Assembly (NCBI RefSeq): GCF_963082655.1
Contig: NC_081552.1
Location: 92,665,582 to 92,729,581, forward strand
Length of the DNA: 64,000 bases
Direction: 5' to 3'
DNA from: Stomoxys calcitrans
Lineage: Eukaryota; Arthropoda; Insecta; Diptera; Muscidae
The notes beneath the pieces were generated by a model. That model saw nothing but the letters and a program-made list of their open reading frames with translations. It was not told where the DNA came from and searched no databases. Below, piece by piece: positions 11,804 through 23,884 of this stretch (positions are counted from its first letter, which is position 1; the number at the start of each line of letters is the position of its first letter). The translations under genes were made by a program, and so were the position numbers.

Positions 11804-13150
11804 AGGCGTTAAGTTCGACCGGGCCGAACTTTGGATACCCACCATCTCGGGTATATATGTAAACCACCTTTCGTCATAATCCAGTGAAAAATGCATAATT
11901 TATGCCCCCATAGTATCTATATCGAAATATGGCCCGTTTTGGACCAAATTCGGTACGGACATAAATTGGTCTAATAAGTACAAGTCATTGTTCAATTTTG
12001 TAGAACAAAATATTGGTCTTTTTGGTCGCTATATCCAAATAAAGGGTGATTTTTTTGAGGTTAGGATTTTCATGCATTAGTATTTGACAGATCACGTGGG
12101 ATTTCAGACATGGTGTCAAAGAGAAAGATGCTCAGTATGCTTTGACATTTCATCATGAATAGACTTACTAACGAGCAACGCTTGCAAATCATTGAATTTT
12201 ATTACCAAAATCAGTGTTCGGTTCGAAATGTGTTCAAATTTTGACAAATTTTGTTCAGCGATGAGGCTCATTTCTGGTTGAATGGCTACGTAAATAAGCA
12301 AAATTGCCGCATTTGGAGTGAAGAGCAACCAGAAGCCGTTCAAGAACTGCCCATGCATCCCGAAAAATGTACTGTTTGGTGTGGTTTGTACGCTGGTGGA
12401 ATCATTGGACCGTATTTTTTCAAAGATGCTGTTGGACGCAACGTTACGGTGAATGAACACATTTCGAACCGAACACTGATTTTGGTAATAAAATTCAATA
12501 ATTTGCAAGCGTTGCTCGTTAGTAAGTCTATTCATGATGAAATGTCAAAGCATACTGAGCATCTTTCTCTTTGACACCATGTCTGAAATCCCACGTGATC
12601 TGTCAAATACTAATGCATGAAAATCCTAACCTCAAAAAAATCACCCTTTATAAAAAGATTTGAACCATATACGACACGGATGTCGTAAAGCTTAACAAAA
12701 CTCATTGTCCCAAATTTCGGCGAAATCGAACAATAAATGCGCCTTTTATGGGCCCAAAACTTAAATCGAGAGATCGGTCTATATGGCAGCTATATCCAAA
12801 TCGGGACCGATATGACCCAAATTGAAGAATTATGTCGAGGGATCTAACACAGCTCTCTGTCCCAAGTTTTAGCAAAATCGGACAATAAATGTGCCTTTTT
12901 GTGGACCAAAGAACTTAAATCGAGAGATCGGTCTATATGACAGCTGTATGCAAATCTGGGCCGATCTGAGATTTGTAGAAGGATGTCAAGTGGCCTAACA
13001 CAACTCGCCTAACACAAATTTCTGCGAAATAGGATAATAAATGTGGCTTTTATGGGCCTAAGACTTTTAATCGGCGGATCGGTCTATATGGGGGCTATAT
13101 CAAGATATAGTCCGATATAACCCATCTTCGAACTTAACCTGCCTTTGGAC
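11804..13150 (+). repeat. Family B copy, split by a 607-bp foldback
   Basis: Head 'aggcgttaagttcgaccggg', then 'ccgaactttggatacccacc' and the B body, interrupted at 12042-12648, then resuming with 'gatttgaaccatatacgacacgg' and about three monomers ('gagatcggtctatatggcagctatat', 'aataaatgcgccttttatgg'). It fades out near 'atataacccatcttcgaacttaacctg', before the tail. Compare the full reverse copy at 45.78-47.20 kb. Confidence 0.8.
12042..12648 (-). mobile_element. 607-bp foldback element, copy 2 (inverted)
   Basis: Same length as copy 1, in reverse. Arms are 12042-12235 and 12455-12648, centre 12236-12454, with flanking TA at 12040-12041 and 12649-12650. The translated overlaps of the two copies (139 and 107 residues) differ at one residue each, so the DNA differs by only a few bases. 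It is inserted in the body of a family B repeat that resumes exactly after the second TA. Confidence 0.92.
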
Positions 13151-13693
13151 AAAAAAAAAAGAATCTGTGCAAAGTTGTATTTGGGGTTTAAACAGTGATG
13201 TTTTTTGTGAAAATTTAAACACTTTTCTCATTTTGTTTGGAGTAGAACTAAGTTGTTAACAAGTTTTATTGATAATTTTCACTGTTCGTGTGACTGTCTA
13301 ATTTTACGTAGTGTAAAATTTAAATTACTTAACGTATTGTAGCTTAAAAAACGCACATCGGATGAAAGATATAAATGGAAGCCAGGGACGTAGCCTATAT
13401 TTTATTTTTGGGGAGAAATTGTGATCGCTATTGAGTGCAGGAACTGACCCATCGGCGGTGACATTTGGTCATAAAGTCAGAACTGAATTTTGTACTGATA
13501 GCCAACACACAATTTATAGGCCGATCCTAATTTTTCAAAGCCTTCCAAGTGTGGTTGTCTTTGCGAATTTTGGTAGTGAAAGTTGCGCCGAATCGAAAAA
13601 AGTTCCATGATTTCAACAGAATATTCTTCATGTCGCTCTATTTTTTTAAATTACTTTTATTCCCATAAAATTAAACGCAAAAAACTGAAACCA
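13151..13693. other. Unassigned stretch
   Basis: No gene or recognisable mobile element. It holds an A run near 13148-13162 and otherwise AT-rich unique-looking sequence. Confidence 0.5.
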
Positions 13694-14047
13694 TTAAGCG
13701 ACTATGGAGCACGATGCTGATATTTTTTCATGGCCAAGTGTCTGGGGGACCACTTCACCCCCGAAAACACCCCTAAATCAGACATCATGAGAATATCGGG
13801 GTGAAATCAAATATTTTAAGTATGGAGTACACCTTACATCCAAACTTAAATTCGTAGACCAATAAATATTATATGTGATTCAGATAAAGGAACTTATATT
13901 GTTAAAATGTTAGTCAAGAGATATACTATTTTCGCAGCATGGTATTTCACTAAAACGTCTTTAATTGTCGAAAATAAATATTCAAAGGAAAATTGTGCTC
14001 CATAAAAAGTAAAAGAAGACGCAGTGGAGCGGGCCCGGTGCAGCTAG
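13694..14047 (+). repeat. Family C Helitron-like element, 3' tail ending in CTAG
   Basis: The C tail block from 'gagcacgatgctgatattt' to 'gcagtggagcgggcccggtg' and CAGCTAG. It ends at CTAG (14044-14047). The next base starts a new C 5' end (TC), giving a head-to-tail junction without any spacer. Confidence 0.82.
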
Positions 14048-16141
14048 TCTTACACATAAAATTCAATTTGTGTTTGTTTGTATGTTTGTTTGTTTGTCGG
14101 TTTGTTTGTTTGTCGGTTTGTTTGTTTGTCGGTTTGTTTGTTTGTCGGTTTGTTTGTTTGTCGGTTTGTTTGTTTGTTCCGTATAGACTCAAAATCGGCT
14201 GAACCGATTTAATTGAAATCATTTCACAGATTGTGTAGGTTGGTCTGGAAGGAAACATAGGCTAAATAATTTTTTGATATCAGGAGGGGCGGACCCTTCC
14301 CCTTACCCCAAAAATACTACCCAAAAATAAAAGTGGACCGATCGGGACAATAAGGTATTTAATGGAAAGTATTCAAGAGTAGAGTACAATAAAAGTTGGG
14401 TTTAAGTACCGGGGGTCCGCCCCAGCCCCAAAACCCCTTAACATAGGTTTATTTGACGATCATGAAAGGTATTCGGGAGTAGAGTATGAATATGGTCAGG
14501 AAGTATAAATAGGCAGACCCTCCACCGTTACCCCAAAAACACCACTCAAAATCAAAAGTGGACCGATAAGGAAATATAGGTATGAAATGAAAAGTATGCG
14601 GGAGTAGATAAAGAATCTGGCAAAAAAATTCATATTGAAATATAGGGGGTCACCCCACCCCCACAAAACGCCCAAAATGGGCACATCTCAAATACCTTTC
14701 ATTAGAGCCACATATTGGCTCGATCGGTATTTTTTTACCCTTTGGGGGGTGTTTTGGGGACTCAGATTCATATTCTACTCAAAATACCTTTATTTGAGCC
14801 CCATTTCGCGATGGTGAGTAAATAATTCCAGTTTGTGGGGGAAAGTGAAATTGGTCCCGAAAGTGGGTATCAATTTCGTGCTCTACTCCTATTTGCGAAA
14901 ATATACGAATCTGATATCCGAATTCGGGACACAGTTTCTGGGGGTCCACCCCTTTCCCAAAACACCCCCCAAACAGGACTTATTTACTGACCATGGCAAT
15001 ATGGGGCTTAAATAAAAGGTATGTGAATGCGGAATACGAATCTGATATCCAAATATTGGACCAAATGTTTGGGGGGCCGCCTCTCACCAAAAACATCCCC
15101 CAAAGGGGACAAATTTACGACCATGGCAATATGGGTCTCAAGTGAAAGGTCTTTGGGAGTAAAGCATGAATTTGATATCAATGTTCGGGAAAAGTGTCTA
15201 TGGGGCCACCCCACTCCCATAACACCACCCAAATAGGAAGCATTTGCTGACCATTGCAATATGAGGCTCAAATAAGAGGTATTTTAGAGAAGAACACGAA
15301 TCCGATATATATTTTCAATGTCAAGTCACTGAGTGGCCGCCCAATCCCCCAAAACACCCCCAAACCGGCCATGTTTGCCGACTATGGAAGAATGGAGCTC
15401 AAATGAAAGGTATTTGGGAGTAGACCCTGAATCTGACATCAACATTTGGGACCAACTATTTAGGGGACGTCCTACCACTATAATAACCCCCACGTAGGAC
15501 ATTGCTCACCAAGACGATTTGGGTCTTCAAGACTGTGGAGCTCGATATTTATAGTTTCTAGTGCCCATACCCCAATCCGGGGGTAATAAGGGGTTTAAGT
15601 GAATGGTGTTTGAGATTAGAAAACGAATTTGATATCCAATTTGAGGCCAATGCCAATATGGGGTTCAAATATATGAGAATAGAGAACGTTGCTGATATAT
15701 TTTCAGGAATTTAATAAGCAATTTTGGGACCACGTGTTTGAGAGACGCCTCATCGTGTGAACTCCCCTAAACCCATGGCAATATGGGGTTTAAATAAATG
15801 GTATTTGAGAGAAGAACACGATGCTGATATTTTCTGAGGGCCAAGGGTCTGGGGGACCGCCTCACCCCCGAATCAGACATCATGAGAATATCGGGCTGAA
15901 ATAAAGTATTTTAAGAATGGAGTACATCCTACATCCAAAATTAAATTCGTAGACCAATAAAGATCATAAAGATTGAGATAAAGACACTTATATTGTTGAT
16001 CTGTTAGTCAAGCGATATACTATTTTCATATCATGGTATTTCACTAAAAGCTCTGTAAGTGTCGAAAATATATATTCAAAGGAAAATCTTGCTCCAAATA
16101 AAGTTAAAAAAGGCGCAGCGAAGCAGGCCGGGTTCAGCTAA
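14048..16141 (+). mobile_element. Full-length family C Helitron-like element
   Basis: The 5' end TCTTACACATAAAATTCAAT and TTTG-rich tract are followed by 'gactcaaaatcggctgaaccgattt', a G/C-homopolymer block, then about a dozen monomers of about 130 bp ('atggcaatatggg...aaatgaaaggtattt', 'gaatctgatatcc'). The tail reads 'gcgcagcgaagcaggccggg' and ends in CTAA (16138-16141), matching the Helitron rule 5'-TC and CTRR-3'. No Rep/helicase ORF is present, so it is non-autonomous. The Helitron label is inferred from termini; the internal tandem monomers are unusual. Confidence 0.72.
14074..14178 (+). repeat. TTTG-rich microsatellite with 16-bp higher order
   Basis: About six copies of a 16-bp unit GGTTTGTTTGTTTGTC. 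It expands the TTTG tract that every C element carries just inside its 5' end. The translated frames (FVCLFVCR repeats) are not genes. Confidence 0.9.
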
Positions 16142-17097
16142 AATCTATATATAATTTATTTGAATATAATATTGCTATTGGCTTGGAAATTGGATATCAA
16201 ATTCGTTTTCTAATCTCAAATACCGTTTATTTAAACCCCTTACAGCAAAAGTCATCAAATATATCAGGTTTGGGGTATGGGCCCTAAAAACTTTCAATAT
16301 CGAGCTCCAGTGTCTTGTAGACCCAAATTGTCTTAGTGAATAAATACGTCCTATTTGGGGGTTATTATGGTGGTGGGTCGTCCTCTAGACAGTTGGTCCT
16401 GAATGTTGATATCAGATTCGTGGTCTACTCCCAAATACCCTTCATTTGAACCTCATGTATCCAAACATGACCGGTTTGGGGGATAGGGCGGTTACTCAAT
16501 GCCTTTGGCTTGAAAATGTATATCAGATTCGTATTCTGCTCTAAAATACCTCCTATTTGAGCCCCATATTGTAATGCTCAGCTAATACTTCTTATTTGGG
16601 TGGTATTATGGGGTTGGGGTGGCTCTATAGACACTTTGCCCCATATTGCTATGGGCGTAAATTTGTCCTCTTTGGGAAGGCCCCCAACACTTGATCACTC
16701 ATTTGAATATCAGATTCGTATTCTACACTCAAATAACTTTCATTTGAGTCTCATATTTCCGTGGTTGGTAAATATGTCCTAATAAGGGGTATTTTGGGGG
16801 TTGGGGTGGTCCCCCCAAACACTTGGTCCGACAATTGAATAATAGATGCGTTTCCTACCAGCAAATACTTTTCAATTGAGTCCCATATTGTCGTGATGTT
16901 ATTATATAAATATATTTGGTAGTTTTAGGCTTGAGGCGGCCCCCTTAGGTACACCATCCCAAATTTGGATACCAAATTTCGGTAAGGGGAGGGTCAGCCC
17001 CCTTCATTATTATACACCATCAGTGCAAATTTCAAGAAAATCGGTTCAGCCGTTTTTGAGTCTATAAGGAACACACAAACAAACACAAATTGATTTT
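16142..17097 (-). repeat. Family C copy, inverted, 5' half
   Basis: Reverse C monomers ('tctcaaataccgtttatttaaac', 'ttggatatcaaattcg') reach the C 5' block in reverse ('aaaatcggttcagccgtttttgagtctataagg', 'aaacacaaattgattttta'). The very 5' end lies beyond an inserted A copy, at 18597-18615 ('atataagatgactagct'). Confidence 0.78.
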
Positions 17098-18596
17098 TAT
17101 ACCCTCCACCATAAGATGGGGGGTATACTAATTTCGTCATTCTGTTTGTAACTACTCGAAATATTCGTCTGAGACCCTATAAAGTATATATATTCTTGAT
17201 CGTCGTGAAATTTTATGTCGATTTAGCCATGTCCGTCCGTCTGTCCGTCCGTCCGTCCGTCCGCTATCTGTCGAAAGCACGCTAACTTCCGAAGGAGTAA
17301 AGCTAGCCGCTTGAAATTTTGCACAAATATTTCTTATTAGTGTAGGTCGGTTGGTATTGTAAATGGGCCATATCGATCCATGTTTTGATATAGCTGCCAT
17401 ATAAACCGATCTTGGGTCTTGACTTCTTGAGCCTCTGGAGTGCGCAATTCTTATCCGATTGGGATGAAATTTTGCACGACGTGTTTTGTTATGATATCCA
17501 ACAACTGTGCCAAGTATGGTTCAAATCGGTCCATAACCTTATATAGCTGTCATATAAACCGATCTTGGGTCTTGACTTCTTGAGCCTCTATAGTGCGCAA
17601 TTCTTATCCGATTGGAATGAATTTTGGCACGTAGTATTTTGTTATGATATCCAACAACTGTGCCAAATATGGTTGAAATCGGTTCATAACCTGATATAGC
17701 TGCCATATAAACGGATCTGGGGTCTTGACTTCTTGAACCTCTAGAGTACGCAATTCCTATCCGATTGGAATGAAATTTTGCACGACGTGTTTTGTTATGA
17801 TATCCAACAACTGTGCCAAGTATGGTTCAAATCGGTCCATAACCTTATATAGCTGTCATATAAACCGATCTTGGGTCTTGACTTCTTGAGCCTCTAGAGG
17901 GCGCAATTCTTGTCCAATTTGAATGAATTTTGGCACGTAGTATTTTGTTAAGATATCCAACAACTGTGCCAAATATGGTTCAAATCGGTTCATAACCTGA
18001 TATAGCTGTCATATAAACAGATCTGGGGACTTGACTTCTTGAGCTTCTAGAGGGAGCAATTCCGATCCGATTTGGCTGAAATTTCGCAAGATGTTTTTTA
18101 TTCTTACTTTCAACAACTATGTCAAATAAAGTAAAAGTCGGTTCATAACCTGATTTAGCTGCCATTTAAACCGATCTGGGAACTTGACTTCTTGAGCCTG
18201 TAGAGGTCGCAATTATTATCCGATTTGCCTGAAATTTTGTACGACGGATTCTCTCATGACCGTTAACATACGTGTTTATTATGGTCTGAATCGGTCTATA
18301 GCCCGATACAGCTCCCATATAAATCAATCTCTCTATTTTACTTTTTGAGCCCCCAAATGGCGCAATTCTTATTCGAATTGGCTGACATTTTACACAGGTC
18401 TCCAACATAATTATAATTTAATTGTGGTCCAAACCGGACCATATCTTAATATCGCTCTAATAGCAGAGCAAATCTTTTCTTATATCCTTTTTTTTGCCTA
18501 AGAAGAGATGCCGGGAAAAAAACTCGACAAATGCGATCCATGGTGAAGGGTATATAAGATTCGGCCCGGCCGAACTTAGCACGCTTTTACTTGTTA
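17098..18596 (-). repeat. Family A copy, full length, inverted, inserted in family C
   Basis: Complete copy read in reverse: tail hairpin 'taccctccaccataagatggggggta', the GTCCGTCCGTCTGTCC tract, 'ctaacttccgaaggagtaaagctag', then monomers with 'gatcttgggtcttgacttc' starting near 17408, 17561, 17714 and 17867 (period 153 bp). The A 5' body and head ('gattcggcccggccgaacttagcacgcttttacttgtt') follow. The C 5' end flanks it on both sides, so it is a later insertion. Confidence 0.9.
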
Positions 18597-18619
18597 TATA
18601 TAAGATGACTAGCTATATT

Positions 18620-21400
18620 TTATTTTTCTTTATTTTACGGACCAATAGGTTCTCATAACAAAGATAAATGCTGTATGATCAATTTTCCACTCTGCCCTCT
18701 CTCTGTTCGTGTTGGCGACTCCATCCAGTTGATCCAATTGATAACAGCCAGTAGATGGCGCTAATTTACATGTTAGTGCTGCCATCGAAAAAGGAAAGAT
18801 ATAGACTTTACACTCAAAATGTTAATAAAATAACTTGAAAGTTCTACTTCCATGTCGGCCTGGATCCTTGCGCAATCACATATAAACGACTGAGAATTTG
18901 ATTATTTCTCCCATCTGTTAGAGCTTTTTTGAACATATTGATGAGTCTATAGATTTTCTTTGTCTATGGTGCTACTCGCTTGGAGTGGCTTAGTTGTATA
19001 TAACTGACTATATGGCTACCTATTAAATAGTCATCATTTAGTCTTCTTCAAATCAAATGAAATTGCCATATTAAATGATTCTCAGTGATAAAGAACTAAT
19101 TTGCTAGACCATTTATTTGGTGCGGTGGCGATAGTTCGTACTATTAATCAATGTAAAACGTTTGAACAAAAAGTGTTGCCCAGCGGCACATCGTTTGTTC
19201 TTTTCTATCGATATGCTAAAAATGGTTGCAACCTTAACGTTAAAGTTTGGAACTCCTGCTATCAAGCTGAACGTCAAAATTTAGGGGGTATGGCGGCCTA
19301 CATTTATTTGTGTCCCGACACATTAATTAAATCACATCGCTAGATATATGACCAGAGTAAAGATATCAGATTCGCAGCCCACAATTATACCTTTAATTTA
19401 GCCCCATATTGTCATGATTAGTGTATAGAACCAAATCCCACCTGCCACTTGAGCACAAATTTGAATGACGCACTCTAATCATCTATCTCTATAACTTGAT
19501 TCCCCATTGTTTTAATGGGTCAAATAACCTATTGGAGGCGATTTTAGGAGGTAAAGCTCCACCGCGATTCTTGGACACAAAGTTTAAGGTCATATTCTTA
19601 AACTGCTCTCAAATGCCTTTCATTTGAGTTTCATCAAGCCATGATCGAGTAATATTCCCATTTGGGGGGCTTATCGGGGATGGGGCGACAATCAATTACG
19701 TAAACCTCATTTCTTATGTCATACTAGCTGAGCCCGGCCCGCTCTGCTGCGCCCGATAATGCTATGTTGGAGAAAAGTACTCTTAGTTTCATATTAAAAT
19801 GTATTCTAAATTTCCTGTGGATTTTCTACTCTCAAATACTTCTTATTTAAATCCAATTAACGAAAAGTCTTGTTTAAGGATGTGGTAAATACCCAAAGGT
19901 CTCAAAAGTGGAAGTCAATTTCGTGCTCTACTCCCAAAGACCTTTCATTTAAGCTCCATACTGCCATGGTCGGTAAATATGTCCGATTTGAGGGATTTTT
20001 GGAGGTGGGATGACCAACGAAACACTTAGTCCCATAATTGGATACCAGATTCGCTTTCTACTCTCAAATACCTTTAATTTGATACCCATATTGTAGTGAT
20101 TGGTCTATAATTCCGTTTGGGGGTGAGCGGCCCTCCTAGGCGCCCCACTCAGATTCTGATACCAAAATTTTCATTTAAGGTTACTGTTAGTGTGCCAACA
20201 AAATATCGCTTAAATAGCCCTACACATCTCCGACGTCTGGCAATTAGAGTGGGAAAGTTAAAAAATTATACCCCAAACAACCGCAACGAAGTCATAACGA
20301 AGAGAAATGCTCAATTTTTACCACTTTGCCCTTTTTCTATTTACGTTGGCTTCTCCAAATTAGCGCCATTTACTGGCTGTTTTTAATTGGATCAACTTAA
20401 TCCATTTGAAAACAGCCAGTAGATGGCGCTACCTTAAATGTTAGTGCTACTACCCACATGAAGTGGCTCAACGCCTATAATATTAATCATCATTTGGTAG
20501 TTGTCTATAAATGTCTATATGAGTACCTATTAAATAGTCATCATTTAGTCTTTTTTTAAATCAAATCAAATTGCCATAATAAACAATTGTCTGTGGTAAA
20601 GAATTAATTTGCCATTCATTATATTTGGTGCGGTGGCGAAAGTTCTTTCAATTAAACCATGTAAAACTTTTGAACAAAAAAGTGTTGCCCAGCAGTAAGT
20701 CGTTTGGACTTGTTTATCGATGAGCTAAAAATGGTTGCATGTCATAATTTTTGGTGTATGGCGGCCTATATTTATTTGTGTCCGCACACATTAATTTAAT
20801 CACACAGTGTCCTGTTAGGTCATTATGATTGATCGACTGTTTTGAGGTGAGGTGGTCCGCTAGATATATGAGCAGAACGAAGATAACAGATTCGTAGTCC
20901 ACAACCTTGTACCTTTAATTTAAGCCCATATTGTCATGATTGGTGTATACAGCCGTTTGGTGGAGGGTGTCTCTATGAGGGTTATGTGCCAGACAAAGTT
21001 TAATGTCATATTCGTAATCAACTCCCAAATACCTTTTATTTTAGTCTTATATAGCTATGATTGAGTAAAATGTCCATTTAGGAGTCCTTTTGGTGAGTGG
21101 GGCGACCCGCAAATACTTAGACATCATTTTTAATGTCATATATCTTCTCTCGAATACCTTTATTTTGAGACCCATATTGATGTGGAGCCTGGGTTCCTTG
21201 GACCCAACTTTTAATACCATATTCATATTCTACTCTCCAATACCTTTCATTTGATACCCATATTGTCCCAATCGGTCAACCTTGATTTTGGGTGGTGTTT
21301 TTAGGGTAACGGGGGAGGGTTCACCCCTTCCAATATGAACAGATTATAAACTTAAATCGCCCTACTCATCTCCGAGATCTGGGGTCTTTGAAAATTAAGG
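18620..21400 (-). repeat. Inverted family C fragments with alternative tail blocks
   Basis: Two successive C copies in reverse, each with the alternative tail block (near 19025-19260 and 20520-20760: 'tttggtgcggtggcgaaag', 'gaacaaaaagtgttgcccagc', 'tatggcggcctacattta') followed by reverse C monomers. Between them is a near-palindrome at 20361-20431. The array ends near a C 5' block ('ggtaacgggggagggttcaccc', 'gccctactcatctccgagatc'). No gene is supported. Confidence 0.65.
20361..20431. repeat. Near-perfect hairpin, 24-bp arms
   Basis: Arms TAGCGCCATTTACTGGCTG (+TTTTT) and GAAAACAGCCAGTAGATGGC (+GCTA) pair with about two mismatches around a 23-base loop. One arm recurs alone near 18747-18765 (ACAGCCAGTAGATGGCGCTA). 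It may be the end of a small unclassified inverted-repeat element. Confidence 0.8.
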
Positions 21401-22013
21401 CAAGCGGTACGGCCTCCCCTCCCGTCCTCTCAGGGGGGGCTTATTGGGGATGGGGGTTTATTATATTTATTGCCATTTGTTTAGGGGAGTTTATACGATG
21501 AGGAGTCCCCCAAACACATGACCCCAAAATAGGTTATCAAATTCGTTTTCTAATCTCATTGGCTCTCATTTGAGCCACATATTGGCATGGTCAAATTTTT
21601 TTTTCTTTTTGGGGGTGTTTTGGGAAAGGGGTGATGCCCTAAAGACATGGTTCTACATTTGGATATAAAATTCGTATTCTACTCCCAAATACCTTTATTT
21701 GAGCCCCATATTGCGATGGTCACTAAAAAATTGCTGTTTGTGGGGTATTTTGGGAAAGGGGTAGACCCTCAGATAATTGGTCCCAAAAATGGGTATCAAT
21801 TCTTGCTCTACCCCCCAATACCTTTCATTTAAGCTCCACATTGACATGGTCGCTAAATATGCCCAATTTAGGGGTGTTTTGGAGAGTGGGGTGGTCCCCC
21901 AAATTCTATGCCCTGAAAATATATCAGCAACGTGCTCTATTCTCATATATCTATATATCATTTATTTGAACCCCATATTGCCATTGCCCTCACAATTGGA
22001 TATCAAATTCGTT
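21401..22013 (-). repeat. Family C copy, inverted, first part
   Basis: Reverse C monomers ('cccaaatacctttatttgagccccatattg', 'ggggtgttttgggaaaggggt') end at 'ggatatcaaattcgtttt', where an A copy begins. The sequence resumes after the A copy at 23526 with 'ctaatctcatttaaactcc', exactly the continuation seen uninterrupted at about 16.21 kb. Confidence 0.8.
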
Positions 22014-23525
22014 TTATACCCTCCACCATAAGATGGGGGGTATACTAATTTCGTCATTCTGTTTGTAACTACTCGAAATATTCGTCTGAGACCCCATAAA
22101 GTATATATATTATTGATCGTCGTGACATTTTATGTCGATCTAGCCATGTCCGTCCGTCTGTCCGTCCGTCCGTCCGTCCGTCCGTCCGTCCGTCCGTCCG
22201 TCTGTCTGTCGAAAGCACGCTAACTTCCGAAGGAGTAAAGCTAGCGGCTTGAAATTTTGCACAAATACTTCTTATTAGTGTAGGTCGGTTGGTATTGTAA
22301 ATGGGCCATATCGGTCCATGTTTTGATATAGCTGCCATATAAACCGATCTTGGGTCTTGACTTCTTGAGCCTCTAGAGTGCGCAATTCTTATCCGATTGG
22401 AATGAAATTTTGTACGGCGTGTTTTTTTATGATATCCAACAACTGTGCCAAGTATGGTTCAAATCGGTCCATAACCTGATATAGCTGCCATATAAACCGA
22501 TCTTGGGTCTTGACTTCTTGAGCCTCTAGAGGGCGCAATTCTTATCCGATTGAAATAAAATTTTGCACGACGTGTTTTGTTATTATATCCAACAACTGTG
22601 CCAAGTATGGTTCAAATCGGTTCATAACCTGATATAGTTGCCATATAAACCGATTTTGGGTCTTGACTTCTTGAGCCTCTAGAGGGCGCAATTCTTATCC
22701 GATTGAAATGGAATTTCGCACGACGTGTTTCGTTATGATACCCAACAACTGTGCCAAGTATGGTTTAAATCGGTCCATAACCTGATATAGCTGCCATATA
22801 AACCGATCTTGGGTCTTGACTTCTTGAGCCTCTAGAATGCGCAATTCTTATCCGATTAGAATGAAATTTTGCACGACGTCTTTCGTTATGATATCCAACA
22901 ACTGTGCCAAGTATGGTTGAAATCGGTCCATAACCTGATATAGCTGTCATATAAACAGATCTGGGGATTTGACTTCTTGAGCTTCTAGAGGGCGCAATTT
23001 CTATCCGATTTGGCTGAAATTTTGCATGACGTATTTTATTTTTACTTTCAACAACTGTGTCCAATAAGGTTCAAATCGGTTCATAACCTGATATAGCTGC
23101 CATATAAACCGATCTGGGATCTTGACTTCTTGACCCCTAGAAGTCGCAATTATTATCCGATATGCCTGAAATTTTGTACGACGGATCCTCTCGTGACCAT
23201 CAACAAACGTGTTTATTATGGTCTGAATCGGTCTATAGCCCGATACAGATCCCATATAAATCGTTCTCTATATTTTACTTCGTGAGCCCCAATGGGCGCA
23301 ATTCTTATACGAATTGGCTGAAATTTTACACAGGTCTCCAACATATAATTTAATTGTGGTCCGAACCGGACCATATCTTGATATCGTTTTAATAGCAGAG
23401 CAACTCTTTTCTTATATCCTTTTTTGCCTAAGAAGAGATGCCGGGAAAAGAACTCGACAAATGCGATCCATGGTGGAGGGTATATAAGATTCGGCCCGGC
23501 CGAACTTAGCACGCTTTTACTTGTT
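22014..23525 (-). repeat. Family A copy, full length, inverted, six monomers
   Basis: Tail 'taccctccaccataagatggggggta', an expanded GTCC tract (about 22147-22209), then 'gatctt/gatctg' landmarks at 22346, 22499, 22652, 22806, 22958 and 23111, i.e. spacing 153, 153, 154, 152 and 153 bp. The A 5' body and intact head palindrome end at 23525. It is inserted into a family C copy. Confidence 0.92.
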
Positions 23526-23884
23526 CTAATCTCATTTAAACTCCTTATTGCAAAAGTCAGCAAATATGTCCGGTTTTTTACAATATATCCCAAATATCAA
23601 ACGAAAAAATGTCTCAAAATTCTTAAGAGTGAGATTTGTGAGAACCGTTTTAATGTCTTGTTGCATTTGATGGCAGTTTTCCTACTTCTTTTGGCAGCAG
23701 GTGCGATTGTATGCCAAAATCATTAAATGCGGCTTTCTTCGCTAAATGGTAATAAAATATTAAGAAATTTTTGTTTTTTTTTTTGTTGTAGGGCCATAGC
23801 AAATCAAAAGGTTTTTTTTTCAAAAATTATTGAACCTTTAAATATTTAAAAAAACTGTTTCGTCAATACAAATTCCCTAAATCA
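23526..23884. other. Remainder of C copy and unassigned stretch
   Basis: The first about 50 bases continue the interrupted inverted C copy. The rest (23580-23884) shows T and A runs and no recognisable gene; an open frame of about 60 residues has no family features. Confidence 0.5.

Noticed and set aside
13993..14258. Cys/Phe/Val-rich (FVCLFVCR) and Lys/Thr/Asn-rich open frames
   Set aside because: Both strands of a TTTG microsatellite; no codon-level evidence for a gene.
17408..18020. Regularly spaced repeats as a CRISPR-like array
   Set aside because: The whole 153-bp unit repeats with no unique spacers, and the context is an insect repeat.
23424..23726. 100-residue frame with a hydrophobic end as a membrane peptide
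   Set aside because: It starts inside a family A head and runs into unassigned sequence; no signal of selection or homology.
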